A stretch of 64,000 bases of DNA from Algoriphagus lutimaris (GTDB lineage Bacteria > Bacteroidota > Bacteroidia > Cytophagales > Cyclobacteriaceae): the NCBI RefSeq assembly GCF_017051705.1, contig NZ_JAFIDJ010000002.1:764384-828383 (forward strand), written 5' to 3'. Below, one piece after another: positions 9,551 through 19,546 of the stretch. Within the stretch, counting starts at the first letter, position 1, and every line of letters starts with the position of its first letter. The notes under the pieces were generated by a model, which had not been told where the DNA came from, ran no database searches, and was given only the letters and a program-made list of their open reading frames with translations. A program made the position numbers and the translations under genes.

Positions 9551-11215
9551 ATGAAAAACCAAAGACGGGAATTCTTTAAGAAAGTGGGGGTAGGAACCGC
9601 AGGCCTTGGCTTGGCTGCTACGGTCCCTTTTGCCTCCAATGCTAATACCCCAAATCCTCCACATGAAGCACCTTCCGGTCAATTTCTTCAAATCGGGGAT
9701 GACATCGCTGTAGCCAATACCGATTCAGGAAAAATCAGAGGTTACATCCTCAATAATGTTTACACTTTTCTTGGCGTTCCTTATGGCGCAGACACTTCAG
9801 GGAAAAACCGCTTTATGCCTCCACAAAAACCCGAAAAATGGACAGGGGTCAAGCCAACTATTTGGTGGGGAAATACTGCTCCGCAAATTATGGATAATCG
9901 TTATGCCAGCCCTGATTACTCCTTTGCAGATCATTGGAATTATGACGATGTCAGTGAGGATTGTCTCAAATTGAATATTTGGACTCCCGCATTGGATACT
10001 AAAAAAAGACCTGTATTAGTTTGGTTACATGGAGGAGGTTTTACCAACGGAAATGGTATCGAGCAAGATGGGTATCATGGAGAAAATATCAGCAAAAACG
10101 GAGACATCGTTTTTGTTTCCATTAATCATCGTTTAGGTCCGATTGGTTTTACCGATCTCTCAGGTGTAGGAGGCTCAAAATATGCCCACTCAGGTAATGT
10201 CAGCCAATTAGATATCATCGCATCATTGGAATGGGTAAGAGATAACATCGCCAATTTCGGTGGAGATCCAGGTAACGTGACCATCATGGGACAATCTGGA
10301 GGTGGGGCAAAAGTAACGGCCACCATGTCCATGCCTGCAGCAAAAGGATTGGTTCACAAGGGAGTCCCATTGAGTGGCTCCATGCTCCGTGCCAATGACC
10401 AGGAGTATTCCAGAAAACTAGGGGAATACGTGATGAAAGAAGCTGGGCTTACTCCTGATTCTATTGACAAGCTACAGGAATTAAACTGGAGAGAATACAT
10501 TGACATTGCCAATAAGGCTTTGGAAAAAATGAGAAAAGATCATCCAACTCCTGGGTTTAGAGGTGGCTTTGGGCCAGTGGCTGATGGCGTTAATATCCCT
10601 AAAGGAGAATTTTTTTCGGATCCAAATGGATTGGCTTCAGACATTCCAATGCTGATCTGTACCACATTTCATGAATGGAACCCTACAAGAACTTCTCCAG
10701 AACTCGAAAAAATCGACTGGGCAGGGGTTGTGGAAAAGATCCAACCAAGATTTGGAGACAATTCCCAAAAAATCGTGGATGCCTACAGCCAAGATTTCCC
10801 GGAAGCATCACCGGCAGATATTTGGGCCATGATACTATCTAACAGACAAGGGGCCATCAATACTGCTAATGCAAAATCCAAACAAAAAGCACCTGTATAT
10901 CTAGCTTGGTTTGGATGGGAACCAGACCTCTACAGTGGAAGAATGAAAGCCTTCCACTGCATCGATATTTGTTTTTGGTTTGACAATACTGATCGTATGT
11001 ATACACATACCGGTGGTGGTGACAGACCAAGAAAACTCTCTAAAGCCATGTCGGCTTCGCTTTTGGCATTTATGAAAACAGGAAATCCAAACGCTGGTGC
11101 TTTGCCTAATTGGAAAGAATATACAGCAGAAGGTGGAGAAACCATGATATTGAATGATGTAAGTTCCTTAAAAAATAATCCAGATAAACGGGGAAGGACA
11201 GCCTTAGAAGCTTAA
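9551..11215 (+). CDS. Type-B carboxylesterase/lipase family protein with Tat-type signal
   Basis: This 554-aa alpha/beta-hydrolase is of the carboxylesterase type-B family. The N-terminus has a twin-arginine motif (RREFFKK) followed by a hydrophobic segment and ATVPFASNA, so Tat export is likely. The nucleophile elbow MGQSGGG puts the catalytic Ser at residue 249, the oxyanion hole is in WLHGGGF, and KAFHCIDICF carries the His expected near the end of the family. Family members hydrolyse carboxylic esters; the natural substrate cannot be told from sequence. The gene stands alone between two terminators. Confidence 0.9.
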   Translation: MKNQRREFFKKVGVGTAGLGLAATVPFASNANTPNPPHEAPSGQFLQIGDDIAVANTDSGKIRGYILNNVYTFLGVPYGADTSGKNRFMPPQKPEKWTGVKPTIWWGNTAPQIMDNRYASPDYSFADHWNYDDVSEDCLKLNIWTPALDTKKRPVLVWLHGGGFTNGNGIEQDGYHGENISKNGDIVFVSINHRLGPIGFTDLSGVGGSKYAHSGNVSQLDIIASLEWVRDNIANFGGDPGNVTIMGQSGGGAKVTATMSMPAAKGLVHKGVPLSGSMLRANDQEYSRKLGEYVMKEAGLTPDSIDKLQELNWREYIDIANKALEKMRKDHPTPGFRGGFGPVADGVNIPKGEFFSDPNGLASDIPMLICTTFHEWNPTRTSPELEKIDWAGVVEKIQPRFGDNSQKIVDAYSQDFPEASPADIWAMILSNRQGAINTANAKSKQKAPVYLAWFGWEPDLYSGRMKAFHCIDICFWFDNTDRMYTHTGGGDRPRKLSKAMSASLLAFMKTGNPNAGALPNWKEYTAEGGETMILNDVSSLKNNPDKRGRTALEA

Positions 11216-11220
11216 GGTGA

Positions 11221-11251
11221 AACCGGGTGTTGAAAAACCACCCGGTTTTTA
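11221..11251 (+). terminator. Intrinsic terminator after the carboxylesterase gene
   Basis: A perfect 9-bp stem AACCGGGTG / CACCCGGTT is followed by five T, directly after the stop codon. Confidence 0.88.
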
Positions 11252-11310
11252 TTTTTAAACACCTTAGAGCTATGGATAATCATTAAATTAGAAAGAACAA
11301 TCTCCAACAT

Positions 11311-13044
11311 ATGACCGCCTTTCGCAACTTTTCCATTCCTTATCAACCTGCTGTCGCTTATTCAGAAAAAGTCGCCTACTTTTCAATGGAATTTGCGATC
11401 CATCAGCCTCTCAAAATTTATTCTGGTGGATTGGGTTTTTTGTCTGGATCCCATTTACGAAGTGCTTATGGTCTAAGGCAAAACCTCATCGGTATAGGTA
11501 TTTTATGGAAATATGGCTATTACGATCAGGGAAGAAATCAGGACCAGACGCTCAAGCCAGAATGGTATGAAAAAACCTACAGCTTCTTGGTTGACACGGG
11601 AATCAAATTCCAAATAGAGGTACACAGTGCTCCTGTATGGGTCAAAGCCTTTTATTTACCACCTGAAACATTTGGAAGCGCCCCTTTATTTCTATTAAGT
11701 ACGGACTTACCGGAAAATGACTATTTGAGTCAAACCATTTCTCACAAACTTTATGATTCGGATGTGGCAGGTAAAATTGCCCAATTTATGCTCCTTGGAC
11801 TGGGAGGAGCCAAGTTATTAGATGAACTTAATTTTAATCCTGATGTGTATCATTTGAATGAAGCACATGGGGTCAGTGCCGTATTTCACCTGATGAGAAA
11901 ATTCGGAAACAAATCGGCAGTGAAAAAGCATTTGGTATTCACCTCCCATACACCAGAAGAAGCCGGAAATGAAAAACATGATATTTACCTCTGCGAAAAA
12001 ATGGGGTATTTCAACGGATTCTCACTTTCCGAAGTAAGATCATTGACCGGAATGTCAGGAGACTTATTTAACCATAGCTTAGCTGCATTTCGATTTGCAA
12101 GGAAAGCCAATGGCGTCAGCAAACTACATGGAGAGGTCAGCAGACACATGTGGCGAAATTACGAGGGCATTCCAGAAATCACCTCCATCACCAATTCCCA
12201 AAACTATCACTACTGGGCCGACAAACAGCTGTATAAATACTTGGATGAAAAGGATGTGGATCGGTTTGACGATAGGAAATATTTCCTAAAAAAACGCGCT
12301 TTTGAAATCGTAGCAGACCAGACTGGCAAACTCTTGGATCCATCTATCTTGACGATCGTTTGGGCTCGAAGATTCGCCAGTTATAAACGACCTGACTTGT
12401 TGACTAGAGACTTAAAACGTTTTGAAAAACTGATTAACAACGCTACAAAACCGGTACAATTTATCTGGGCGGGAAAACCCTACCCTATGGATGACGGAGC
12501 AATTTCAGTATTCAATCAATTGGTTCATCTGAGTAAGAAGTATCCCAATGTAGCAGTCTGTGTGGGGTATGAACTGGCACTAAGTAAAAGATTGAAACAA
12601 GCTTCTGATATCTGGCTCAACAATCCTAGAGTACCTAGAGAAGCAAGTGGGACTTCCGGTATGACCGCAGCTATGAACGGAGCTGTAAATTTTAGCACCT
12701 TCGATGGATGGATTCGTGAATTCGCTAAGCATGGAGAGAATAGCTTTATTGTCCCCACGGCAGATTATAAAAAGATGAATATCCCTGAACAGGATGATTT
12801 CGATTTGCAAAATCTATTTCAGGTACTTGAGAAAGAAATCGTTCCCACCTATTATGATGACCCTACTACCTGGAGAAATATCGTTCAGAATGGCATGAGA
12901 GAAGTAGTGGAAAACTTTGAAAGTGATCGATTGGCTAAAGAGTACTATGAATTGATGTATCAGGACAAAAAGTTAAAAGGCCCTAAAAATCCTTATGCCT
13001 TTAATGCTAGGCCTATTCATACAATAGCCTCGGCATTTTTGTAA
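11311..13044 (+). CDS. Alpha-glucan phosphorylase-like protein (GT35-type) lacking the PLP lysine
   Basis: This 577-aa cytoplasmic protein matches the short alpha-glucan phosphorylases: YFSMEFAIHQPLKIYSGGLG at the N-terminus, FTSHTPEEAGNE in the middle, WARRFASYKRPDLL for the phosphate region and EASGTSGM near the C-terminus. The family normally has Lys directly after EASGTSGM as the Schiff-base residue for pyridoxal phosphate; here it is Thr452. Either this is a divergent subgroup that transfers glycosyl units without PLP, or it has lost phosphorylase activity. The CE15-like esterase follows after 35 bp, then the sulfatase, all in one direction with no terminator between them. The normal role would be phosphorolysis of storage glucan; the missing Lys makes that uncertain. 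Confidence 0.85.
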   Translation: MTAFRNFSIPYQPAVAYSEKVAYFSMEFAIHQPLKIYSGGLGFLSGSHLRSAYGLRQNLIGIGILWKYGYYDQGRNQDQTLKPEWYEKTYSFLVDTGIKFQIEVHSAPVWVKAFYLPPETFGSAPLFLLSTDLPENDYLSQTISHKLYDSDVAGKIAQFMLLGLGGAKLLDELNFNPDVYHLNEAHGVSAVFHLMRKFGNKSAVKKHLVFTSHTPEEAGNEKHDIYLCEKMGYFNGFSLSEVRSLTGMSGDLFNHSLAAFRFARKANGVSKLHGEVSRHMWRNYEGIPEITSITNSQNYHYWADKQLYKYLDEKDVDRFDDRKYFLKKRAFEIVADQTGKLLDPSILTIVWARRFASYKRPDLLTRDLKRFEKLINNATKPVQFIWAGKPYPMDDGAISVFNQLVHLSKKYPNVAVCVGYELALSKRLKQASDIWLNNPRVPREASGTSGMTAAMNGAVNFSTFDGWIREFAKHGENSFIVPTADYKKMNIPEQDDFDLQNLFQVLEKEIVPTYYDDPTTWRNIVQNGMREVVENFESDRLAKEYYELMYQDKKLKGPKNPYAFNARPIHTIASAFL

Positions 13045-13079
13045 TTTGACTGTCTACAATTTACCCAATACCAATACCT

Positions 13080-14417
13080 ATGAGAAATTTTATCCTTTTA
13101 CTTTCCTGTTTTTTCATAGGTGCTCACTTATCCGCAGTTGCCCAACAGTCACAGCAAGCTCGAGATAGCATAGCAAAACTAAGTAAGGAAGACCATCAAT
13201 TGATGATGGAGAGATTGGGGATTAAAGAATTGCGACCAGGCCCATCCGGAAATCCGAGCGCTCCTAATGCTGCAAATTCAGATGAGTCCAAAGCTACTCC
13301 CTACAAGGAATTGCCGAATCCTCTCTTCTTTGACAATGGAGCCAAGGTCAATTCCAAAAAGGACTGGGAGAAGAGGAAAAAAGAACTCAAAGAACATTTT
13401 GATTCTGAAGTATATGGTCGGATGCCTGAGCATATCCCAGGAGTTAAATGGGAAATTGTGGAAGAAAAAGACAGTCTTTTTGGTGAAGTAAATGCCAGGT
13501 ATAAGAAGTTAATTGGCCATGTGGATAACTCTTCTTATCCCGAGATCCAAGTGGCAATCGAGATGCGGATGGCTACCCCTTTAGAAAGCAAAAGTCCAGT
13601 CCCACTGATCATGCAATTTAGTTGGATTTGGCCTGCCAGTATGCAAAGACCCAAGCCAGAAGGACCTACTTGGCAAGAGCAACTTCTTTCTGAAGGATGG
13701 GGTTTTGCCATGTTGATCCCTACCAGTTTTCAGGCTGACAATGGAGCAGGTTTAAGGGAAGGAATTATCGGATTGGTCAATAAAGGCCAGCCTCGGAAAC
13801 TAGACGATTGGGGAACCCTGAGAGCTTGGGGATGGGGGGCCAGCAGGGCATTGGATTATTTTGAAACTGACCCATTGGTCAATGCCAAAAAAGTAGGTAT
13901 TGAAGGGCTTTCCAGATATGGCAAAGCAGCCTTAGTAGCGATGGTGGACGAACCTAGATTTGCCATTGGTTTTATTGCTTCTTCAGGTGCTGGAGGAACC
14001 AAAATATTTCGAAGAGTGTATGGAGAACAGGTGGAAAATTTAGCCTCCTCGGGAGAATATCATTGGTTTACGCCTAATTTCATCAAATATGCGGGCCTGT
14101 TGACTCCTATGGATTTACCCATCGATGCTCATGAAATGCTTGCTTTATGTGCTCCAAGACCCGTATTTATTTCAAGTGGAGATCCCAAGGTTGAAGGTCA
14201 TTGGATCGATGCAGTAGGGATGTTCAAGACAGCAGTAGCAGCAAGCCCTGTATATGAATTGCTTGGAAAAAAGGGCTTGGATACCGCTCAATATCCTGGT
14301 ACCAATGTAGGCCTCCTCAATGGAGATTTAGTATTTAGACAACATGATGGTGGACACACAGAAGGTCCCAATTGGGCATATTTCATAGAGTTTGCCAGAA
14401 AGTATTTGAATGACTAG
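13080..14417 (+). CDS. Exported CE15-like glucuronoyl esterase / alpha-beta hydrolase
   Basis: A signal peptide covers about the first 21 residues (up to AVAQQ). The body has the features of carbohydrate esterase family 15: GTLRAWGWGASRAL, the nucleophile elbow IEGLSRYGKAAL with Ser278, SGAGG, and the late catalytic His in RQHDGGHTEGP. CE15 enzymes cleave the ester between glucuronoyl side chains and lignin or other alcohols; bacterial members are broader. The linker at residues 60-80 is rich in Pro, Asn and Ser. The sulfatase start lies 22 bases after its stop, which suggests joint expression and a polysaccharide-processing role. Confidence 0.8.
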   Translation: MRNFILLLSCFFIGAHLSAVAQQSQQARDSIAKLSKEDHQLMMERLGIKELRPGPSGNPSAPNAANSDESKATPYKELPNPLFFDNGAKVNSKKDWEKRKKELKEHFDSEVYGRMPEHIPGVKWEIVEEKDSLFGEVNARYKKLIGHVDNSSYPEIQVAIEMRMATPLESKSPVPLIMQFSWIWPASMQRPKPEGPTWQEQLLSEGWGFAMLIPTSFQADNGAGLREGIIGLVNKGQPRKLDDWGTLRAWGWGASRALDYFETDPLVNAKKVGIEGLSRYGKAALVAMVDEPRFAIGFIASSGAGGTKIFRRVYGEQVENLASSGEYHWFTPNFIKYAGLLTPMDLPIDAHEMLALCAPRPVFISSGDPKVEGHWIDAVGMFKTAVAASPVYELLGKKGLDTAQYPGTNVGLLNGDLVFRQHDGGHTEGPNWAYFIEFARKYLND

Positions 14418-14439
14418 CTTCAGTTTTAAATTCTTCTTC

Positions 14440-15819
14440 ATGAAAAGAGTCATTTTCTCAATTTGCTGCTTTTTTACGTTCTCCATTATTTCTGCACAAA
14501 AGCAACCCAACATCATTTTAATCAATATTGATGATATGGGATGGAGAGATGTAGGCTTTATGGGGAGTGATTTTTACGAAACTCCCACCATAGATAGCTT
14601 GGCAAAAGTCGGAATGATATTTACCCAGGGATATGCCTCTGCAGCAAATTGTGCTCCCAGTAGGGCATCCATGATGAGTGGACTTTGGTCGCCACGACAT
14701 GGAGTGTATACCGTCGGAACTTCCGAAAGAGGAAAGTCCAAAGATCGAAAAATTATCCCCACACCAAACACTACCACCATCTCTTCTGCTCATGAGCTGA
14801 TTCCACAATCCTTGCGTCGAGTTGGATATCAAACCATTCATGCAGGCAAATGGCATTTAAGCGACTCCCCACTGGATTATGGATTTGATGTAAATATTGG
14901 AGGAGGACATAATGGTCATCCTAGAAGCTATTACCCTCCTTATGGAAATGTCGAATTGGACGGAAATGGAACCTATTTAACGGATGCCATCATGGCAAAA
15001 ACCTTGGAGCAGCTTAGTCAAACCCAATCTCCTTTCTTTTTGTATTATTCACCTTATGCAGTACATACCCCTATTCAGCCGGTAAATTCTTTAGTGGAAA
15101 AGTACCAACATAAATCTTCTACACTAGGCCAAGAAAATGCCGATTATGCCAGCATGGTGGATAACTTAGACCGAAATATTGGGTTACTTATCCACAATCT
15201 TAAAACCAATCATCAATTGGAAAACACTCTGATCATTTTTATCTCTGACAATGGAGGACTGAAAGGCATTACCAGTCAACAACCTTTGAGATCTGGTAAA
15301 GGCAGTTATTATGAAGGGGGAATTCGAGTACCTTTCTTCTTTATTTGGGAAGGGAAAATCTCTGCCGGGACATCCAATTCAACACCAATTTCTAATTTAG
15401 ATATCTATCCCACTATTTTGGAAGCTGCTGGAGTCACTAATCGAAGCTCAAAACTGGATGGCAACAGTCTTCTTCCAATATTAACAGGGGAGGGCAGTAT
15501 TCCGGAAAGAGCCCTCTTTTGGCATTTCCCAATCTATTTGGAGGCCTATCAATATGGTCAGAATGAAACCCGGGATCCACTGTTCAGAACAAGACCCGGC
15601 ACTGCTATGAGATTAGGTAAATGGAAATTGCACTATTATTTTGAAGATAATGAAGTCGAATTGTTTGATTTGGAAGCAGACATTTCTGAACATAATGATC
15701 TATCCACATCTCTTCCTGATACTACAAAAGTATTACTGGAAAAAATGAAAGTTTGGTGGGAAGAAACCTCAGCACCAATTCCCCAAACCCCAAATCCAGC
15801 ATACATCGACTTTAACTAA
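14440..15819 (+). CDS. Exported sulfatase (S1 family, Cys-type)
   Basis: The protein begins with a signal peptide (MKRVIFSICCFF to IISAQ) when started at the ATG at 14440. An upstream in-frame ATG at 14410 overlaps the preceding stop codon and adds ten residues before the signal, so 14440 is preferred. The metal site is IDDMGWRD, and CAPSRAS holds Cys71, which must be converted to formylglycine for activity. HAGKWHL and SDNGG are further family motifs. Length (459 aa) fits arylsulfatase-type S1 enzymes, which remove sulfate esters from glycans. No anaerobic or FGE-type maturase gene is visible in this window. Confidence 0.93.
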   Translation: MKRVIFSICCFFTFSIISAQKQPNIILINIDDMGWRDVGFMGSDFYETPTIDSLAKVGMIFTQGYASAANCAPSRASMMSGLWSPRHGVYTVGTSERGKSKDRKIIPTPNTTTISSAHELIPQSLRRVGYQTIHAGKWHLSDSPLDYGFDVNIGGGHNGHPRSYYPPYGNVELDGNGTYLTDAIMAKTLEQLSQTQSPFFLYYSPYAVHTPIQPVNSLVEKYQHKSSTLGQENADYASMVDNLDRNIGLLIHNLKTNHQLENTLIIFISDNGGLKGITSQQPLRSGKGSYYEGGIRVPFFFIWEGKISAGTSNSTPISNLDIYPTILEAAGVTNRSSKLDGNSLLPILTGEGSIPERALFWHFPIYLEAYQYGQNETRDPLFRTRPGTAMRLGKWKLHYYFEDNEVELFDLEADISEHNDLSTSLPDTTKVLLEKMKVWWEETSAPIPQTPNPAYIDFN

Positions 15820-15908
15820 CGAAAATTCACATGGATATTGAACCATTGAAATCTTAATCCTACTAGATTCACTGGATCTACACCATATTTAAGCCTTAAT
15901 CACTAGTT

Positions 15909-17708
15909 ATGAAAAATTTAAGGAAATCACTTCTGTTGCCAATCATTGGCATTATTTCTATTCAGGCTTCGGCACAGGATTTCCTTCCTCCGTCACTACC
16001 ATGGCAGGGGAAAAGTAAAACTTTGATCGCTGAGCCTTCTGACCCTTGGGTTACTCCTAGCGAATTAACAGGACTTACTGAATCTCCAAGTTATGAGGAA
16101 ACGATGGCTTGGTTGGAAAAATTAAGTGAAAGCTCACCTTATATTGCGATCAACTCCATAGGCGTAAGTGAACAAGGGAGAGCCATTCAAATGGTGATGG
16201 TCTCTAAAGATCAAGACTTCACCGCACATGAGTTATCCACATCCAAAAAACCCCTAATTCTTTTCCAGGCAGGAATTCATGCAGGGGAAATTGATGGAAA
16301 AGATGCTGGGATGATGTTACTAAGAGACATCAATGTAGGAGAAAAATTGGAGCTTTTGGACTACGCTAACCTGCTGTTTATCCCCATCTTGAATGTGGAC
16401 GGACATGAAAGGAAAAGCGAATACGGAAGGGTCAACCAAAGAGGTCCTAAAATAATGGGATGGAGAACCAATGCGAATAACCTGAATTTAAACAGGGATT
16501 ACACCAAGTTGGAAACTGCCGGAATTAAAGCCATTACCCATGTGATTAACAGTTATGATCCTGATTTGTATGTAGACATCCATGTAACTGATGGTGCTGA
16601 TTATCAATATGACGTAACCTACGGTTTTGTGGAAACAGGAGGATATTCTCCGAAGATTTCTTCTTGGTTGGCTGAAAAATTCAAACCTGAAGTAGATCAG
16701 GCTTTGAAAGATCAAGGTCATATCCCTGGCCCTTTACTTTTTGCTGCCAATGGACAGGATTTTACAGAGGGGAATATTGCTTTTTCTTTTAGCCCTAGGT
16801 TTTCCCATACCTATGGAGATATCCGACATCTTCCAGCCATTTTAATTGAAAACCACTCTTTAAAACCATTTGAACAACGCGTTTTGGGAACCTATGTGTT
16901 TTTGGAACAAATGATCAAATCTGTTGGAAATCATTTTGAGGAACTTCAAGAGGCTATAGCCTCAGACAAGGATCAATCTATGGAAACGGTAGTTGTAAAA
17001 TTTGGCTTTCGGGATACCCCGGCAGATTCAGTAGAATTTTTAGGTGTAAAATCCGAATTAGTAAAATCTAAGATTACGGGAAATGAATATGTAGACTGGA
17101 AAGGCGAGCCTACTACTCAAATAGTACCAAGTATATTGATGGACAAGCCAGTCTCCTCTGTTCCTGTGCCCAAAGCTTATTGGATTCCAGTAGAATGGTC
17201 AGCAGTGATACAAAAAATGGAAAATCATGGGATAGAAATGGAAGTCTTGGAAGAGCACAAAGAACTAAACCTAGAGTTTTCTGCTGTCAATGATTTCAAA
17301 ATGGTGAGTAGACCTTATGAAGGTTTAATGAGATTTCAATCCTTTGACTTGAATAAAGCTTATAAAAGGGTAACGATGCAACCAGGTTCTGTACGAATAA
17401 AAACTGATCAAGCATTAGGTGAGTTAGCTGTCATTCTTTTAGAACCTGAATCTGTGGATAGCTTCTTCCAATGGGGATATTTCAATACCATTTTATCCCA
17501 AACTGAATACATGGAAACCTATGTGATGGAACCGATGATTCAGGAAATGCTGAGTAAAGACCCAGAATTGAAGAAAAGATTTGATGAGAAATTGGAAAGC
17601 GAGGAAGACTTCGCCTCCTCCCCTCGACAGATCTACCGTTGGTTTTATGAGCAAACCCCATTCATTGACCAAAACTGGAAAGTGATCCCGGTAGGTAGGG
17701 AATGGTAA
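15909..17708 (+). CDS. Exported M14-family carboxypeptidase (second)
   Basis: This 599-aa protein has a signal peptide ending near QASAQ. The zinc motif is HAGE in QAGIHAGEIDG, with a third ligand in VDIHVTDGADY and the NLNLNRDYTK motif of the M14 family. IENHSLKP carries the likely catalytic Glu. It is shorter than the M14 protein at 6820 and lacks its amidotransferase-like tail, so the two are distinct subfamilies. It lies 89 bases after the sulfatase with no terminator between, and is followed by one, so it is probably the last gene of the phosphorylase-esterase-sulfatase transcript. Substrate unknown; peptide or amidated glycan linkages are both possible. Confidence 0.9.
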   Translation: MKNLRKSLLLPIIGIISIQASAQDFLPPSLPWQGKSKTLIAEPSDPWVTPSELTGLTESPSYEETMAWLEKLSESSPYIAINSIGVSEQGRAIQMVMVSKDQDFTAHELSTSKKPLILFQAGIHAGEIDGKDAGMMLLRDINVGEKLELLDYANLLFIPILNVDGHERKSEYGRVNQRGPKIMGWRTNANNLNLNRDYTKLETAGIKAITHVINSYDPDLYVDIHVTDGADYQYDVTYGFVETGGYSPKISSWLAEKFKPEVDQALKDQGHIPGPLLFAANGQDFTEGNIAFSFSPRFSHTYGDIRHLPAILIENHSLKPFEQRVLGTYVFLEQMIKSVGNHFEELQEAIASDKDQSMETVVVKFGFRDTPADSVEFLGVKSELVKSKITGNEYVDWKGEPTTQIVPSILMDKPVSSVPVPKAYWIPVEWSAVIQKMENHGIEMEVLEEHKELNLEFSAVNDFKMVSRPYEGLMRFQSFDLNKAYKRVTMQPGSVRIKTDQALGELAVILLEPESVDSFFQWGYFNTILSQTEYMETYVMEPMIQEMLSKDPELKKRFDEKLESEEDFASSPRQIYRWFYEQTPFIDQNWKVIPVGREW

Positions 17709-17755
17709 CTCTACTTCTTAGGACATTCAAATTAGTTGATTTAGGATGTTTCTCT

Positions 17756-17781
17756 AGGCTTATTTAAAAAGCCTTTTTTTT
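17756..17781 (+). terminator. Intrinsic terminator after the second M14 gene
   Basis: AGGCTT / AAGCCT stem with a 7-base loop and a run of T follows the stop by about 50 bases. Confidence 0.75.
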
Positions 17782-17816
17782 ATTAAATTGACTGATAAGC
17801 TTTTAAGTCATTCTTA

Positions 17817-19463
17817 ATGAAAAAAATAGTCATAATTATAGGGTCCATTCTGCTTTTCCTATTTGCCTCAATTATTGTATTGGAGTATTGGGTTCAAACG
17901 AAATTTCAAAATACTTTAAACTCCAACCCAAAGCGAAAGTATGACCTGAATTACGACAAGCTGACTGTTAGTATCTTTAAAGGAAGAATTGAACTAAATC
18001 AATTACAAATCACCCCCCTGATCGTCGATAGCATTCCAACCATTATAGAAGGTTCAGTAGAACGGGCGAATTTAGATGGAATTGGATTCATCAATTTTTT
18101 GAGATCCAAAGAAATTAGCATTGAAAACTTAGGGTTTCTAAACCCAGAATTCACCCTTATACGCACGGATTTTCAAAAAGATCAGGTGGAATCCACTAGA
18201 CCATTTCAAACGCTATTTAGAGATATCATTTCCAGAGGTGAGATAAAAAATTTCTCTCTATCTGGAGGGAAAGCCATTTTATTTGAACAAAACGATAGTC
18301 TTCAGAGAATAGGCTCCTTTGATGATCTTGAGATCCTAGCAAGTGGCATAGAGACTGATTCAGTTCAGCTAGATAAAGCCATTCCTTTTAAGTTGGAAGA
18401 ACTGAAAATCGGGCTTAAAAATCTATCCTACTTGCTTTCAGAAAATCAGGTTTTTGGTTTTGAATCCTATGCCTTTGATTTTTCCAGAGGTCAAATGGAC
18501 CTAGAAAAAATCAGTTTGGAGCTCGATCAGGAGTGGTATGAACAAGCCAAAAATCAACCCGAACAAAAGGAAATTATGGAATTTGACATTGGAAGTGTTG
18601 CCATAAGAGGGTTGAGTGAAGCAAGCCAATTTGGAGATTCATTAATGATCATTGCAGAATCGATCACCTTGGATAGTGTTGATTTTAAGATAGGGAAAGA
18701 CAAAAACAGACCCTTCCCACCAAAGGAACTCAAACAAGATTTTTCCTATTTGCTGGAGGCCTTGACCTTTCCAATGAGGGTAGATTCCTTACTGGTCACC
18801 AATTCCACGGTAACCTATTCGGAAATTGGAAATGGACATACCCTGCCTGGAACCATTGATTTATCAGAAGTCAATGGACTGATCTTAAATGTTTCTACCA
18901 TAGAAGAAGTAGAGCGGGTAAACAGTCTCTATGTGGAGGTAACTGCAATTTTTGACAGGTCAGGCCAGTTGAAATTAGAGGTCCATGAAAATTACTTTGA
19001 AAGAGAATGGAAAGCTGACCTTACTTTAGAAAATATGGATATGACAAATCTCAATCAAACAGTCAATAACTTGGCGGGCATCTCCATTACTTCTGGAAAA
19101 TTAAATAAGCTTCATCTTAACATGGAAGCAAATGCCAAATTTTCGGATAACCATTTTTTGATGGAATATGAAGATTTTAAAATTGAATTGCTGAATCCCG
19201 AACACCATAAAAAAGGATTCTTAAGTGGTCTGGCTAATTTAGCAGTACACAAACAAAATAAGCCTGGGGATAAACATTATCAAGAACTCGCATACGCCAC
19301 TCCTAGAGACCCATACAAGGGACCTATCAATTTAATCTGGCTGAGTGCCAAGGATGGACTCTTGGCTACCGTTCCAATCAAAGCCGCTCAGAAACTAATG
19401 CTTCATTCCAAGAATGATAAAAGAGGGAAAAAACATGGGAAAAAGAAAAATAGCAAGGAGTAA
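17817..19463 (+). CDS. AsmA-like / uncharacterised membrane-anchored protein
   Basis: One N-terminal transmembrane helix (residues 3-25) is followed by a long, probably periplasmic region of alternating beta-type segments, with phrases such as KLTVSIFKGRIELNQLQI and IDLSEVNGLILNVS that resemble the repeating strands of AsmA/DUF748-type proteins. The C-terminus ends in a Lys-rich tail (KRGKKHGKKKNSKE). AsmA-like proteins bridge the envelope and move or shape lipids; whether this one does is inference from the fold-like pattern only. It is preceded by a terminator, so it has its own promoter, and faces the minus-strand YceI operon. Confidence 0.6.
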   Translation: MKKIVIIIGSILLFLFASIIVLEYWVQTKFQNTLNSNPKRKYDLNYDKLTVSIFKGRIELNQLQITPLIVDSIPTIIEGSVERANLDGIGFINFLRSKEISIENLGFLNPEFTLIRTDFQKDQVESTRPFQTLFRDIISRGEIKNFSLSGGKAILFEQNDSLQRIGSFDDLEILASGIETDSVQLDKAIPFKLEELKIGLKNLSYLLSENQVFGFESYAFDFSRGQMDLEKISLELDQEWYEQAKNQPEQKEIMEFDIGSVAIRGLSEASQFGDSLMIIAESITLDSVDFKIGKDKNRPFPPKELKQDFSYLLEALTFPMRVDSLLVTNSTVTYSEIGNGHTLPGTIDLSEVNGLILNVSTIEEVERVNSLYVEVTAIFDRSGQLKLEVHENYFEREWKADLTLENMDMTNLNQTVNNLAGISITSGKLNKLHLNMEANAKFSDNHFLMEYEDFKIELLNPEHHKKGFLSGLANLAVHKQNKPGDKHYQELAYATPRDPYKGPINLIWLSAKDGLLATVPIKAAQKLMLHSKNDKRGKKHGKKKNSKE

Positions 19464-19546
19464 TTAGCCTCCTTATTTTGAGTATAGTTGTATCAAGTAG
19501 CCTTCTTTCCATCAATGGTTTCCAATCGTAATCAATGAAAATCACA

